A stretch of DNA of 53,176 bases, taken from the NCBI RefSeq assembly GCF_001667775.1, contig NZ_LZJI01000015.1, positions 1 to 53,176 on the forward strand, written 5' to 3'. This stretch comes from Mycobacterium sp. E1747 (GTDB lineage: Bacteria; Actinomycetota; Actinomycetes; Mycobacteriales; Mycobacteriaceae). The position numbers were made by a program, and so were the translations under genes. Every line of letters starts with the position of its first letter. The first letter of the stretch is position 1. The notes below the pieces were generated by a model. That model was given only the letters and a program-made list of their open reading frames with translations, searched no databases and was not told the DNA's origin. Shown one piece after another: positions 15,052-23,759 of this stretch.

Positions 15052-15768
15052 ATGAGCACGCTCGTACTCACCGCCCACGGCAGCCGGGATCCACGTTCGG
15101 GTGCCAACGCGCGCGAGCTGGCCGACAGGCTGGCCTCGATGCGCCCCGACCTCGACGTGCGGCTGGCGTTCCTCGAGCTCAACGAACCGAATTTGGTCGA
15201 CGTCCTGGCCGGCCTCCCGGACAGCCGCCAGGCGGTGGTGGCCCCGTTCCTGCTGGCCAGCGCCTTCCACGCACGCCTGGACATCCCCCAGCAGATCGCC
15301 GACGCCGGGGCCCACGGCACCCGGCAGGCCGACGTGCTCGGCGAAGACGAGCGGCTGGTCTCGGTACTGCGCGAACGCCTGGCCGAGGTCGGGGTCTCCC
15401 CGGACGACGGCGAACTCGGGGTGATGGTCGTCGCGATCGGCTCGTCCAACGCCGCGGCGAACGTGCGCACCGCGAAGGTGGCGTCCAGGCTGGCGGTCGG
15501 CACCCGGTGGGCCGGGGCGACGACGGCGTTCGCCACCCGGCCCGAGGCGTCGGTGCACAAAGCCGCCGCACACCTGCGCCGCCGGGGAGCGCGACGGCTG
15601 GTCATCGCGCCGTGGTTCCTGGCGCCGGGCCTGCTCACCGACGGCGTCTCAACCTTCGCGCGGGACAACGGCATTCCGATGGCCGCGCCGCTGGGCGCGC
15701 ATCGCCTGGTGGCCGAGACGGTCCTGGACCGCTACGACGAGGCGCTGGCAGCCGACGCCGCCGCCTGA
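15052..15768 (+). CDS. Sirohydrochlorin chelatase (CbiX/SirB family, Che1-like)
   Basis: Start at ATG 15052 gives 238 residues beginning MSTLVLTAHGSRDPRSGA. The TAHGSRDP motif contains the metal-binding His. Two tandem CbiX-like halves are seen, the second starting near MVVAIGSSNAAANV, with APWFLAPGLLTDG typical of the family. It inserts Fe2+ (or Co2+) into sirohydrochlorin, which fits siroheme supply for the adjacent sulfite reductase. The upstream frame is continuous with the cysH remnant. Confidence 0.85.
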   Translation: MSTLVLTAHGSRDPRSGANARELADRLASMRPDLDVRLAFLELNEPNLVDVLAGLPDSRQAVVAPFLLASAFHARLDIPQQIADAGAHGTRQADVLGEDERLVSVLRERLAEVGVSPDDGELGVMVVAIGSSNAAANVRTAKVASRLAVGTRWAGATTAFATRPEASVHKAAAHLRRRGARRLVIAPWFLAPGLLTDGVSTFARDNGIPMAAPLGAHRLVAETVLDRYDEALAADAAA

Positions 15769-15811
15769 ACGTCGATGTGTTGCGGGTAAACCTCGCGGGA
15801 ACTCGACGTTC
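15767..15811. terminator. Intergenic hairpin between convergent cbiX and lysR
   Basis: A 9-bp inverted repeat, GAACGTCGA (15767-15775) and TCGACGTTC (15803-15811), encloses a 27-nt loop with further internal symmetry (GCGGGTAAACC/CTCGCGGG). It starts at the cbiX stop codon and ends 10 nt before the lysR stop, so a bidirectional terminator is likely. Confidence 0.5.
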
Positions 15812-15820
15812 GCGGAAGAG

Positions 15821-16756
15821 TTACGTCCGGGTGCGACTGACGACGTGGCTCAACATGTCTCGCACGGCCCCGGCCGGCGGGTTGCGCCCACCCACCCAGA
15901 TGGCGCGAAACTTGCGGCGCAGGTCCAACTTCGGGATCGTGACCGCGCTCAGCCGCCCTACCGCCAGGTCGTCGGCCACCGCGAGCCGGCTCATCGCCGC
16001 AGGTCCCGCACCGGCGAGCACGGCCGCGCGCATCGCGGCCGCCGACGTCAATTCCAGCACCGGCGCAGCCTGCTCCATGTCGTCGCCCAGCACCCGACGC
16101 AGCGCCACCGTCAGCGAATCCCGAATGCCCGAATGCGGTTCGCGCGCAACCAAAGGTGTTTGCGCGAGTTCCCGAGCACTCACGCTACGTCGCGTCCACT
16201 TGTGGCGCGGCGGCACCACGATCACCAGTTCATCCTGCCCCACCACGCAGGTGCCCAATCCCGTTGGAGTTCCTGGGTTTTCGACGAAACCCAGATCGAC
16301 GCTGCCGTCGCGGACCGCGGTGATGGCGTGCTCGCTGTTGGTGGCGGTCAATATCACCTGCGGCGCCGAGCCGCCGCGCCGCGTCGCCTCGGCCTGCAGG
16401 GACAAGAGCCAGTGCGGCATCAGCTGCTCGGAGATCGTCTGACTCGCCGCAACCCGTACCCGCTCACGGCCCTCCTTGCGCAGCGAGCCCATGCCGGCGT
16501 CGATCTCGGTGGCGACCTCAAGCAATCGTCTCGCCCAGTCCGCGACGATCAGGCCCGCCGGCGTCAGCTGCGAGCCGCGCGTCGTACGCACTGCCAGTGT
16601 GACCCCGATCTGGGCCTCCATCGACGCCAGCCGCCGCGAAATTGCCTGCTGCGTCAACCCGAGTTCGCGCGCGGCTCGGCCCAGGCTGCCGGTCTCGGCG
16701 ATCGCCAGGAACACCTCCAACGAGGCGAGCTCGGGCATCCGGGGGCTGAGCGGCAT
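15821..16756 (-). CDS. LysR family transcriptional regulator
   Basis: 311 residues. The winged helix-turn-helix occupies residues 8-67 (LEVFLAIAETGSLGRAARELG, LTQQAISRRLASMEAQIGV), followed by a type 2 periplasmic-binding-like effector domain. Orientation is divergent from the ferredoxin gene, with a short inverted repeat just upstream of its start. Ligand and target are unknown. Confidence 0.9.
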   Translation of the reverse strand: MPLSPRMPELASLEVFLAIAETGSLGRAARELGLTQQAISRRLASMEAQIGVTLAVRTTRGSQLTPAGLIVADWARRLLEVATEIDAGMGSLRKEGRERVRVAASQTISEQLMPHWLLSLQAEATRRGGSAPQVILTATNSEHAITAVRDGSVDLGFVENPGTPTGLGTCVVGQDELVIVVPPRHKWTRRSVSARELAQTPLVAREPHSGIRDSLTVALRRVLGDDMEQAAPVLELTSAAAMRAAVLAGAGPAAMSRLAVADDLAVGRLSAVTIPKLDLRRKFRAIWVGGRNPPAGAVRDMLSHVVSRTRT

Positions 16757-16767
16757 GGCTGATCACA

Positions 16768-16786
16768 TCACAATCAATTCGTGTGA
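16768..16786. promoter_or_regulatory. Candidate LysR-type operator
   Basis: TCACA (16768-16772) and TGTGA (16782-16786) with a 9-nt spacer, 12 bp upstream of the lysR ATG in the lysR/fdxC divergent region. Fits a T-N11-A type autoregulatory site. Assigned from position and symmetry only. Confidence 0.35.
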
Positions 16787-16928
16787 CACAACGATAGCTT
16801 GTGACTCCACAACACCGCGTGCCCTACTGGCGCCCGGTTGCGACTAGAACGATGGAAGCGATGGCCCTGGCCGGTAGCGCGCGTCTGCCGCGCTAAATTA
16901 GCCAGCCGGACAAGGAAGGACAACGCTC

Positions 16929-17255
16929 GTGGCTTATGTGATCGCCGAACCCTGCGTCGACATCAAGGACAAGGCGTGCATCGAGGAATGCCCTGTCGAC
17001 TGCATCTACGAGGGCGCGCGGATGCTCTACATCCACCCAGACGAGTGCGTCGACTGCGGCGCCTGCGAGCCGGTCTGCCCGGTTGAGTCCATCTACTACG
17101 AAGACGACGTGCCCGCCGAATACGGCGCGTACACCCAGATCAACGCCGACTTCTTCGCCGAACTCGGCTCCCCCGGCGGCGCGACCAAAGTCGGGCTGAC
17201 CGAGAACGACCCCGCCGCGGTCAAGAACCTGGAAAGCCGGGCCGAGGCCACCTAG
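16929..17255 (+). CDS. fdxC: 7Fe ferredoxin FdxC
   Basis: GTG start after an AAGGAAGGA Shine-Dalgarno; 108 residues. The N-terminal cluster motif is C..C....CPVDCIYEG (3Fe-4S side) and the second is CVDCGACEPVCPVE (4Fe-4S). The C-terminal YTQINADFFAELGSPGGATKVG is the typical tail of mycobacterial FdxC (Rv1177) and differs from FdxA. A general low-potential electron carrier in the cytosol; NirA nearby in the window is one possible partner (inference). Confidence 0.92.
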   Translation: MAYVIAEPCVDIKDKACIEECPVDCIYEGARMLYIHPDECVDCGACEPVCPVESIYYEDDVPAEYGAYTQINADFFAELGSPGGATKVGLTENDPAAVKNLESRAEAT

Positions 17256-17436
17256 GCCGACTCACGCCAGCAACGATGCGAATTCGCCACGCGGTACCGA
17301 GAGCCGCTGGGGGCCGTCGACCTGGGCGAGCCCTGGCCCTGGTTGAAGAAGATGATCACGCCGTCGTATATGCATTGGCGTCGTCGGCGGCCGCGGCTGT
17401 CGTCGGCATAGCCGCCACACCTCGTAAGGTGAGCCC

Positions 17437-18711
17437 ATGCAGACAGGTCGAATCATGCATGTCATCCGGCAGATAGGTTCGCTCGTAGTCACGGCGGTGA
17501 CCGCGGCATCCACGCTCAACGCCTACCGGCCGCTGGCGCGCAGCGGGTACGCCTCGCTCTTCTCCTTCATGTTCGGTGTCGTGGTCACCGAGTTGCCGCT
17601 GCAAACGCTCGTCAGCCAGCTCGGCGGTTTGGCGTTGACGGCCCGGCGGCTCACCCGGCCGGTGCGATTTGCGGCGTGGACGGTGGCGGGCCTGTCCGCG
17701 CTGGGCCTGCTGAACTTCAGCCGCGCCGGGCACAAAGCCAATGTTCCGCTGACCGAGGCGTTAGACCAGGGCCTGGGCGCATCCCGGCTCACCGAATCGG
17801 GAGACCTGTGGCGCCGGCCGGCCGGGCCCGGCATCGCCAAGGCGCCGGGCTTGTTGCGGATGTTCCGGATCTACCGCGACTACGCCCACGACTCCAACAT
17901 CAGCTACGGCGAATACGGCAGCGCCAACTACCTGGATATCTGGCGTCGTCCCGATCTGGACCCCGCCGGCAAGGCCCCGGTGCTCTTTCAGATCCCGGGC
18001 GGCGCCTGGACGACGGGAAACAAACGCGGGCAAGCCCATCCGTTGATGAGCCACCTCGCTGAGCTGGGCTGGGTCTGCGTGTCGATCAACTATCGGCACA
18101 GCCCGCGCAACACCTGGCCCGACCACATCGTCGACGTCAAACGCGCCCTGGCGTGGGTCAAGGCGCACATCGCCGAGTACGGCGGCGATCCCGAATTCAT
18201 CGCCATCACCGGCGGTTCGGCCGGCGGCCACCTCTCGTCGCTGGCCGCGCTAACGCCCAACGACCCGGAGTTTCAGCCCGGCTTCGAGGACGCCGACACC
18301 CGGGTGCAGGCGGCGGTGCCGTTCTACGGGATCTACGACTTCACCCGGTTCAACGACGCGATGCACCCGATGATGCCGGCGCTGTTGGTCAAATCCGTTG
18401 TCAAGCAACGGCCGTCGACCAACATGCAGCCGTTCATCACCGCGTCTCCGGTCAATCACATTTCGGCCGACGCTCCCCCGTTCTTCGTCCTGCATGGCCG
18501 CAACGACTCGCTGGTGCCCGTCGAGCAGGCGCGCGCGTTCGTCGAACGCTTGCGCAAGGTCAGCAACCAGCCCGTGGTGTACGCCGAATTGCCGTTCACG
18601 CAGCACGCTTTCGACATCTTCGGTTCGGCACGCGCGGTGCACACCGCGGTCGCCGTCGAGCAATTCCTAGCCGAGGTGTACGCGACGCGCCAGCAGGCCA
18701 ATGTGGCCTAG
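17437..18711 (+). CDS. Alpha/beta hydrolase, LipQ/LipM-type carboxylesterase
   Basis: 424 residues. The N-terminal 90 residues hold hydrophobic segments (VVTAVTAAST, LFSFMFGVVVTELPL, AAWTVAGLSALGLL) that may anchor it in the membrane. The hormone-sensitive-lipase-like fold follows: oxyanion segment QIPGGAWTTGNK, nucleophile GGSAGGH, Asp in HGRNDSLVP and His in FTQHAFDIF. Length and layout match mycobacterial LipM/LipQ proteins. Substrate is probably an acyl ester of the envelope, not determined. The stop overlaps the convergent TetR gene by 4 nt. Confidence 0.87.
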   Translation: MQTGRIMHVIRQIGSLVVTAVTAASTLNAYRPLARSGYASLFSFMFGVVVTELPLQTLVSQLGGLALTARRLTRPVRFAAWTVAGLSALGLLNFSRAGHKANVPLTEALDQGLGASRLTESGDLWRRPAGPGIAKAPGLLRMFRIYRDYAHDSNISYGEYGSANYLDIWRRPDLDPAGKAPVLFQIPGGAWTTGNKRGQAHPLMSHLAELGWVCVSINYRHSPRNTWPDHIVDVKRALAWVKAHIAEYGGDPEFIAITGGSAGGHLSSLAALTPNDPEFQPGFEDADTRVQAAVPFYGIYDFTRFNDAMHPMMPALLVKSVVKQRPSTNMQPFITASPVNHISADAPPFFVLHGRNDSLVPVEQARAFVERLRKVSNQPVVYAELPFTQHAFDIFGSARAVHTAVAVEQFLAEVYATRQQANVA

Positions 18712-19328
18712 CCGCCGAGCATTTGGGCCACCACACCGGCGATGATGGCCTCGGGTTCCTGCTCGATGCCGACGGCTTGTAGCTCGCCGCCGATCGCCAG
18801 GGACGCGACGCCGTGTACCAGTGACCACAGCGGTGCGGCGAGTTCGCCCGGGTCCCGACCTTTCACGACGCCCGCCGCCTGACACGCCGCGATCGCGTCG
18901 ATCAGGTCGCCGAACGCCTGCTCGCCGGCGGCGGCCAGGTCTGGGTGGTCGGCCTTCGACAGTTCGGCGCCGAACATCACCCGATAGTGGTCCGGGTGGG
19001 CGACCGCCCAGCGCACGTAGGCGCGGCCCAGGTCGACCACCCGGTCCTGGGGCTGCTTGGCGGCGGCAGCTTCGGTCAGTTCGTCGTGCAGGTCGCGGAA
19101 ACCCTGCTCGGCCACGGTCGCCAGCAGCGCCGCCTTGTCGGCGAAGTGCCGGTAGGGGGCGGCGGCGCTCACCCCGGCGCGCCGCGCCGCCTCGGTCAGC
19201 GTGAAACCCTTCGGCCCCTTCTCGGCCACCAGCGACAGCGCGGCGCTGGTTAGCGCCCGTTTCAGGTCCCCGTGGTGGTAGCGGTCCCGACGCTTTACGC
19301 CGGTCGGCGATTTTCGCTCGCGGCCCAT
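18708..19328 (-). CDS. TetR/AcrR regulator with WHG-type C-terminal domain
   Basis: Start taken at 19328 (MGRERKSPTGVKRRDRYHHG), 206 residues; an earlier ATG at 19370 would run through the operator. The HTH (TEAARRAGVSAAAPYRHFAD) is clear, and the C-terminal domain (YVRWAVAHPDHYRVMFGAEL) is of the WHG type. It is divergent from a DUF1707 membrane protein and probably controls it and itself through the palindrome between them. Confidence 0.85.
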   Translation of the reverse strand: MGRERKSPTGVKRRDRYHHGDLKRALTSAALSLVAEKGPKGFTLTEAARRAGVSAAAPYRHFADKAALLATVAEQGFRDLHDELTEAAAAKQPQDRVVDLGRAYVRWAVAHPDHYRVMFGAELSKADHPDLAAAGEQAFGDLIDAIAACQAAGVVKGRDPGELAAPLWSLVHGVASLAIGGELQAVGIEQEPEAIIAGVVAQMLGG

Positions 19329-19338
19329 GTTGACGAGA

Positions 19339-19360
19339 TTAACATTCCGGGCTATGTTAA
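19339..19360. promoter_or_regulatory. TetR operator between divergent genes
   Basis: Perfect 7-bp arms TTAACAT / ATGTTAA with an 8-nt GC-rich spacer, 10 bp upstream of the TetR ATG and 30 bp upstream of the DUF1707 ATG. An AT-rich island in GC-rich DNA, consistent with an operator overlapping both promoters. Confidence 0.6.
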
Positions 19361-19390
19361 GGCCATTCACATGTTGGGGAAGGGGACGAA

Positions 19391-19831
19391 ATGGACCAGC
19401 AACTCATGGCCCCCCGCGTCGGCGACCGCGACCGGGAGAGGGCGGCCGCACGCCTCGGCCAGGCCCTCGCGCAGGGCTACCTGGATCTGGGTGAGTACGA
19501 CCAGCGGGTGCAGGCCGTGTTCGGTGCGCACACCACCGCCGAGCTCCGAGAGCTCCTCGCCGACCTACCGCTCGAGCGGATCCGGCGCGCGGACCCGCGC
19601 CGCCGCGCCGCCCGCGCCGAGGCCGCCCGCCGCAGCGTGCGCATTCACCTCGCCGGCTACCTCGCGATGACGGTCGTCGTGCTCACCGTGTGGGCGGCCG
19701 TCGCCGCAACCACGGGCGCCACCTACTTCTGGCCGATCTGGCCCATCCTGGGCGCCGGCATCGGTCTCGTCAGCCACGCATTGGGCATTCACCCCGCCGG
19801 AAAACGGTTGGGAAGTAATGTCTGTCGCTAG
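19391..19831 (+). CDS. DUF1707 domain membrane protein
   Basis: 146 residues. The N-terminal DUF1707 signature is seen in GDRDRERAAARLGQALAQGYLDLGEYDQRV and AHTTAELRELLADLP. Two TM segments follow (about 84-105 and 110-128; LAMTVVVLTVWAAVAA and FWPIWPILGAGIGLVSHAL). DUF1707 proteins are actinobacterial membrane or shock-type proteins of unclear role. Its TAG stop shares the palindrome CTAG with the stop of the convergent gene. Confidence 0.88.
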   Translation: MDQQLMAPRVGDRDRERAAARLGQALAQGYLDLGEYDQRVQAVFGAHTTAELRELLADLPLERIRRADPRRRAARAEAARRSVRIHLAGYLAMTVVVLTVWAAVAATTGATYFWPIWPILGAGIGLVSHALGIHPAGKRLGSNVCR

Positions 19832-20343
19832 TCCTTAGGACGCACGCCGACCGCCCGGTACACGAACACCGGCTGCACCGGAAATCGCAGCGTCATGACC
19901 GGCAGCTTTGCCAGCACGTCGTCGGGGATTGCCTTGCGGTAATTGAGCTTCATCGACCCGCTGAAGGCAGGATCGACGCCGTGCAAATCGATTTCGAGCT
20001 TGAGGCCCTTGCGGGTGATCGTGGCCCTGCCCGGCCCCTTGCTGGTGTCCCACGGGCAATCGATCGAGCGCAGGGTGGAGTCCCCGCGCGCGGGAAACGT
20101 GGCGAGGATCCGCGCGGTGGTGAAAGCGAACGCGCCCGTGTAGCGGGCCACTCCCGAGGCCGAATAGACGCCGGGCACATGGCCGCCGAAGTGCCGGCTC
20201 ACCCCGACTTTGCCCGCGCTGAAGATCAGCCCCTCGGCTTCGAGTTCGTCGCGCAGCGGCGCGGGCAGTTTGCCGATCTCGGACAAGTTGCGGAGAAAGC
20301 CCAACACGTCCAAGACCGTAGCCAAAGCGCGACGCGCTCGCAT
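19828..20343 (-). CDS. Conserved hypothetical protein, 171 residues
   Basis: No signal peptide or TM. The sequence is beta-rich with repeated basic/hydrophobic strands (VGVSRHFGGHVPGVYSA, ILATFPARGDSTLRSIDC, LKLEIDLHGVDPAFSGSMKL). It looks like mycobacterial conserved hypothetical proteins, but I cannot name a domain. The stop overlaps that of the DUF1707 gene in a shared CTAG. Confidence 0.7.
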   Translation of the reverse strand: MRARRALATVLDVLGFLRNLSEIGKLPAPLRDELEAEGLIFSAGKVGVSRHFGGHVPGVYSASGVARYTGAFAFTTARILATFPARGDSTLRSIDCPWDTSKGPGRATITRKGLKLEIDLHGVDPAFSGSMKLNYRKAIPDDVLAKLPVMTLRFPVQPVFVYRAVGVRPKD

Positions 20344-20359
20344 CGGTTCGCCAGAGCGT

Positions 20360-20812
20360 TTACTGCACCGTGACGTTGGCCGTGTACGTGCACGACGGTT
20401 GGGTGTCCTTGCCGACGAAGCTGCTGTAGGCGGTGCCGATCGTGGTGGTCCCCGGCTTCAACGCCGTGAATTTCCACACCTCAGTGCCGGGGGCTCCCAG
20501 CGCGTCCGAGCTCGGCGGTACAAATTGGTGACTCTCCTGCTTGAGGACGCCGGGGTCGCCGATCTTCATCTCCGGCGCCCACCGGTACGGGGTGGTGTAG
20601 TTCGAGCCCAGCTTCACGACGAGCGTGTTGCCGACGGCCAGGGTGATGTTCTGCGTGACGACGCTCTGGGTGAGCACCTCGTTCATCGGCACCTCGAGCG
20701 TCTTGGTCGACGGCGGGTTCCTGGATGCGAAATGGCAGCCCACCAACATCGGCGAAACGAGCATCGCGACGGTCACCAAGAGCTTGATCTTCCCGACAGT
20801 CATCGAGCCCAT
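20360..20812 (-). CDS. Chagasin-like (I42) protease inhibitor lipoprotein
   Basis: 150 residues. The lipobox SPMLVGC places the lipidated Cys at residue 26; the start may be the ATG three codons later. The mature part contains the chagasin-family elements in degenerate form: NYTTPYRWAP for the NPTTGY loop and LKPGTTTIGTAYSSF for the G-x-T/aromatic loop. Members inhibit C1-type cysteine proteases; in a mycobacterium the target could be a host cathepsin or an own protease (inference). Confidence 0.72.
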   Translation of the reverse strand: MGSMTVGKIKLLVTVAMLVSPMLVGCHFASRNPPSTKTLEVPMNEVLTQSVVTQNITLAVGNTLVVKLGSNYTTPYRWAPEMKIGDPGVLKQESHQFVPPSSDALGAPGTEVWKFTALKPGTTTIGTAYSSFVGKDTQPSCTYTANVTVQ

Positions 20813-20910
20813 TATGACCCGGAGCCCTGTTGGCCTGCCGCCGCCTACGAGAGCAGCCCATGCTCGGCGTTTCGATCGCGCGTTTGCTGTGGGTCCGGTA
20901 GCTTCTGTGC

Positions 20911-21968
20911 ATGTTTGGCATCATCCGGCCCTGCCGTCACCGGCTCGGCGGCGAGCTGGCGGCCGCCTGGACAGCCCAATTGTGCGGATTGTGTCTCGCG
21001 CTGCGTGACGATTACGGCCAGGCCGCCCGCATCGCCACCAACTACGACGGACTTGTGGTCTCATTGCTGGTTGAAGCGCAGTCCCCCGGGCAGCCGGCCC
21101 GCCGCGCCGCCGGGCGTTGCCCCCTACGCGGGATGCGGCGCGCGGACGTGGCCACCGGCGACTGCGTGCGACTGGCCGCGGTGGTGTCGCTGGCGCTGGC
21201 GGCGGCTCGGGTCCGCGACCACGTAGACGACCGCGCGGCATGGTCGGCGTGGCCGGAGTGCGGCCGGCGGCCCGGCGCATCGCCGAACGCTGGGTGCGCC
21301 AGGGCACCGACACCGGTCACACCCTGGGCTTCGACACCGGCGTGCTGGTCGCCGCGATGGACCGCCAGGCCGCGCTCGAGGCTCAGGCCTGTCCGGGCAG
21401 CTCGCTGTTGCTGGTGACCGAGCCCACCGAGACCGCGGTCGCCGAGGCGTTCGCGCATACCGCCGTGCTGGCCGGCCGCCCCGCCAACGCGGCACCGTTG
21501 CGCGAGGTCGGGCGGTTGTTCGGCCGGGTCGCGCACCTGCTCGACGCGGTCGAGGATTACCGCGACGACGTGGCGAGCGGGAAGTGGAACCCGTTGGCGG
21601 CGACTGCAACTCCCGTGGCGGCGGCGCGCACCCTGTGTGACGACGCGGTGCTCGGCATCGAACTGGCGTTGGCCGACGTGTCGTTCAGCGACGGGCGGCT
21701 GGTCGATCGGCTGTTGACCAGCGAGGTGCGCCGCGCGATCAAGCGCACCTTCGCCCGGGCCGGTTTCAGCGCGCAGAACGGAACGCCGCGCGGTCAGCAG
21801 GAGCCGATCCACTTCGGTGACCAGCCGATCCAGCCCGGGGACGACGAGGGAACACCGAACCCGGGGCGCAAGTCGCGGCGCGGCGGCGACGGGACCGGTT
21901 GCTGGTGCTGCTGCGAGGGCTGCGATTGCTGTTGTGACTGCGATGACTGCTGCTGCGACTGCACCTGA
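20911..21968 (+). pseudogene. DUF5685 family protein with a frameshift and Cys-rich tail
   Basis: The N-terminal half reads MFGIIRPCRHRLGGELAAAW onward from 20911, with CGLCLALRDDYG and CPLRGMRRADVA typical of DUF5685. Near 21225-21260 coding moves to another frame, continuing with GVRPAARRIAERWVRQGTDT and so on to 21968. The shift direction equals loss of one base. The combined product would be about 350 residues and ends in an extraordinary tail in which roughly half of the last 25 residues are Cys. No slippery heptamer is visible, so this is decay or a sequencing error, not programmed shifting. Confidence 0.75.
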
Positions 21969-22133
21969 ATCTGCAACCGGTGCATGCTTCTCGAATTTGA
22001 TATCGCCGGCGCTATCACGTCCGGGTGTCACCACTTACCTCCAGGTGCGTGAGACCACCCGTACGGCGGGCTGACCGCAGGACCGGCCAAACCCCAAGCC
22101 ACGCAATCCGATCATGTCCGGCAGGATGGGCTG

Positions 22134-23726
22134 GTGTTTGGCCTCGTCCTGATCGTCGCGCTCGTCTCCACCGTCATCCTCGGGACGGTTCTCGGCCGGC
22201 GTTATCGCGTCGGTCCCCCGGTGCTGCTCATCGTGCTCGGCACATTGCTGGGACTCATCCCGAACTTCGCGCATGTGCACGTCAACGGCGAGATCGTGCT
22301 GCTGCTGTTCCTGCCGGCGATCCTTTACTGGGAGGGCCTGAACACCAGCTTCCGCGAGATCCGGGCGAACGCGCGCATCATCGTGTTCCTCAGTGTCGCG
22401 CTGGTGATCGCGACGGCCGTCGCGGTGTCGTGGACGGCGCGGGCGCTGGGCATGGACTCCCATGCGGCCGCCGTCCTGGGCGCGGTGCTCTCCCCCACCG
22501 ACGCCGCCGCGGTGGCCGGCCTCGCAAAGAAGTTGCCCCGCCGGTCGGTGACCGTGCTCAAGGCCGAGAGTCTCATCAACGACGGCACCGCCCTGGTCCT
22601 GTTCGCCGTCACGGTCCATGTCGCGATCGGGGGTTCCGCGATCACCCCGATCGATCTGGTGGGCCGGTTCGTTGGCTCCTATTTGGGCGGTATCGCGGCC
22701 GGGCTATTGGTCGGCGGGGCGGTGACGTTGCTGCGCAAGCGGATCGACGCGCCCCAGGAGGAAGGGGCGCTGAGCCTGGTGACGCCGTTCGCGGCGTTCT
22801 TGCTGGCGCAGAGCATGGAGTGCAGCGGGGTGGTCGCCGTCATGGTCTCCGCCCTGGTGCTCGCCTATGCCGGGCCGGTGGTGATCCGGGCACGCTCGCG
22901 CCTGCAGGCGTATGCCTTCTGGGACAGCGCGACGTTCCTGCTCAACGGCTCGTTGTGGGTGTTCGTCGGCGTGCAGATTCCCAACGCGCTGCGCGGCATC
23001 GTCGGCGTGGACGGCGGGGTGCGCCACGCGTTGTTCATCGCGCTCGCGGTGACCGCCGTGGTGATTCTGTCGCGGATCTTCTGGGGCGAGATCACCGTCG
23101 TGCTGATCCGGCTGATCGATCGTCGCGAGGCACAGCGCGAACGCCGCGTCGGCTGGCGTCAGCGCTTCGTCACGGCCTGGGCCGGATTCCGCGGCGCGGT
23201 GTCGCTTGCGGCGGCGCTGGCCGTGCCGATGACCACCCTCAGCGGCGCGGCCTTCCCCGACCGCAGCCTGCTCATCTTCATCGTGGTCGTCGTAATTCTG
23301 ACCACCGTCCTGGTCCAGGGCACCACGCTGCCCGCGGTGGTCCGCTGGGCGAAGATGCCCGATGACGTCGCCTACGTCGAGGAATTGGGCCTCGCGCGGA
23401 CCAGGGGTGTCCAAGCGGCGCTCAACGCACTACCGACGGTCGCCGACGAGGTCGGCGTCAGCGACGAGCTGCGTCAACGGCTGCAGAAGGAATACGAGGA
23501 GAAGGCCGCGCTGTCCCTGGCCACCGAGGACGGCTCGGCGGACGGCCACCTCGCCAAAAAGAAGGAGCTGGTCCGGCGGGTGCGGCTGGGCGTGCTTGAG
23601 CAGAAGCGACGTGAGATCACCGCGCTGCGCAACCAAAACCTGATCGACGACATCGTCCTGCGCGAACTGCAGAACGAGATGGACCTCGAGGAAGTGCAGT
23701 TGCTCGACGCGGCGGACGAGGAGTAA
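22134..23726 (+). CDS. Na+/H+ antiporter, CPA1/NhaP family (YjcE-like)
   Basis: GTG start; 530 residues with about 12 TM helices in the first 420. The CPA1 core is visible in LGAVLSPTDAAAVAGLAKKLP and VLKAESLINDGTALVLF (the ND-type ion-binding pair), and in WAGFRGAVSLAAALAVP. A cytosolic helical tail of about 110 residues (KEYEEKAALSL..., ending ELQNEMDLEEVQLLDAADEE) may be regulatory. It resembles Rv2287 (yjcE), which in M. tuberculosis also lies a few genes from sseB. Exchanges Na+ or K+ for H+ at the plasma membrane. Confidence 0.9.
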   Translation: MFGLVLIVALVSTVILGTVLGRRYRVGPPVLLIVLGTLLGLIPNFAHVHVNGEIVLLLFLPAILYWEGLNTSFREIRANARIIVFLSVALVIATAVAVSWTARALGMDSHAAAVLGAVLSPTDAAAVAGLAKKLPRRSVTVLKAESLINDGTALVLFAVTVHVAIGGSAITPIDLVGRFVGSYLGGIAAGLLVGGAVTLLRKRIDAPQEEGALSLVTPFAAFLLAQSMECSGVVAVMVSALVLAYAGPVVIRARSRLQAYAFWDSATFLLNGSLWVFVGVQIPNALRGIVGVDGGVRHALFIALAVTAVVILSRIFWGEITVVLIRLIDRREAQRERRVGWRQRFVTAWAGFRGAVSLAAALAVPMTTLSGAAFPDRSLLIFIVVVVILTTVLVQGTTLPAVVRWAKMPDDVAYVEELGLARTRGVQAALNALPTVADEVGVSDELRQRLQKEYEEKAALSLATEDGSADGHLAKKKELVRRVRLGVLEQKRREITALRNQNLIDDIVLRELQNEMDLEEVQLLDAADEE

Positions 23727-23759
23727 GGCCCGTCGGTCGTCGACCGTACAGTCGGCCCC

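Noticed and set aside
15052..15768. True CysH-CbiX bifunctional fusion
   Set aside because: The CysH part lacks the whole catalytic region and cbiX has its own ATG at the normal place, so a deletion scar is more likely.
17262..17436. Minus-strand coding remnant ending SVPRGEFASLLA
   Set aside because: The tail looks protein-like, but no upstream frame supports it and no family could be named; kept out of the feature list.
21200..21260. Programmed ribosomal frameshift in the DUF5685 gene
   Set aside because: No slippery heptamer or downstream structure seen; a one-base loss explains the frame change more simply.
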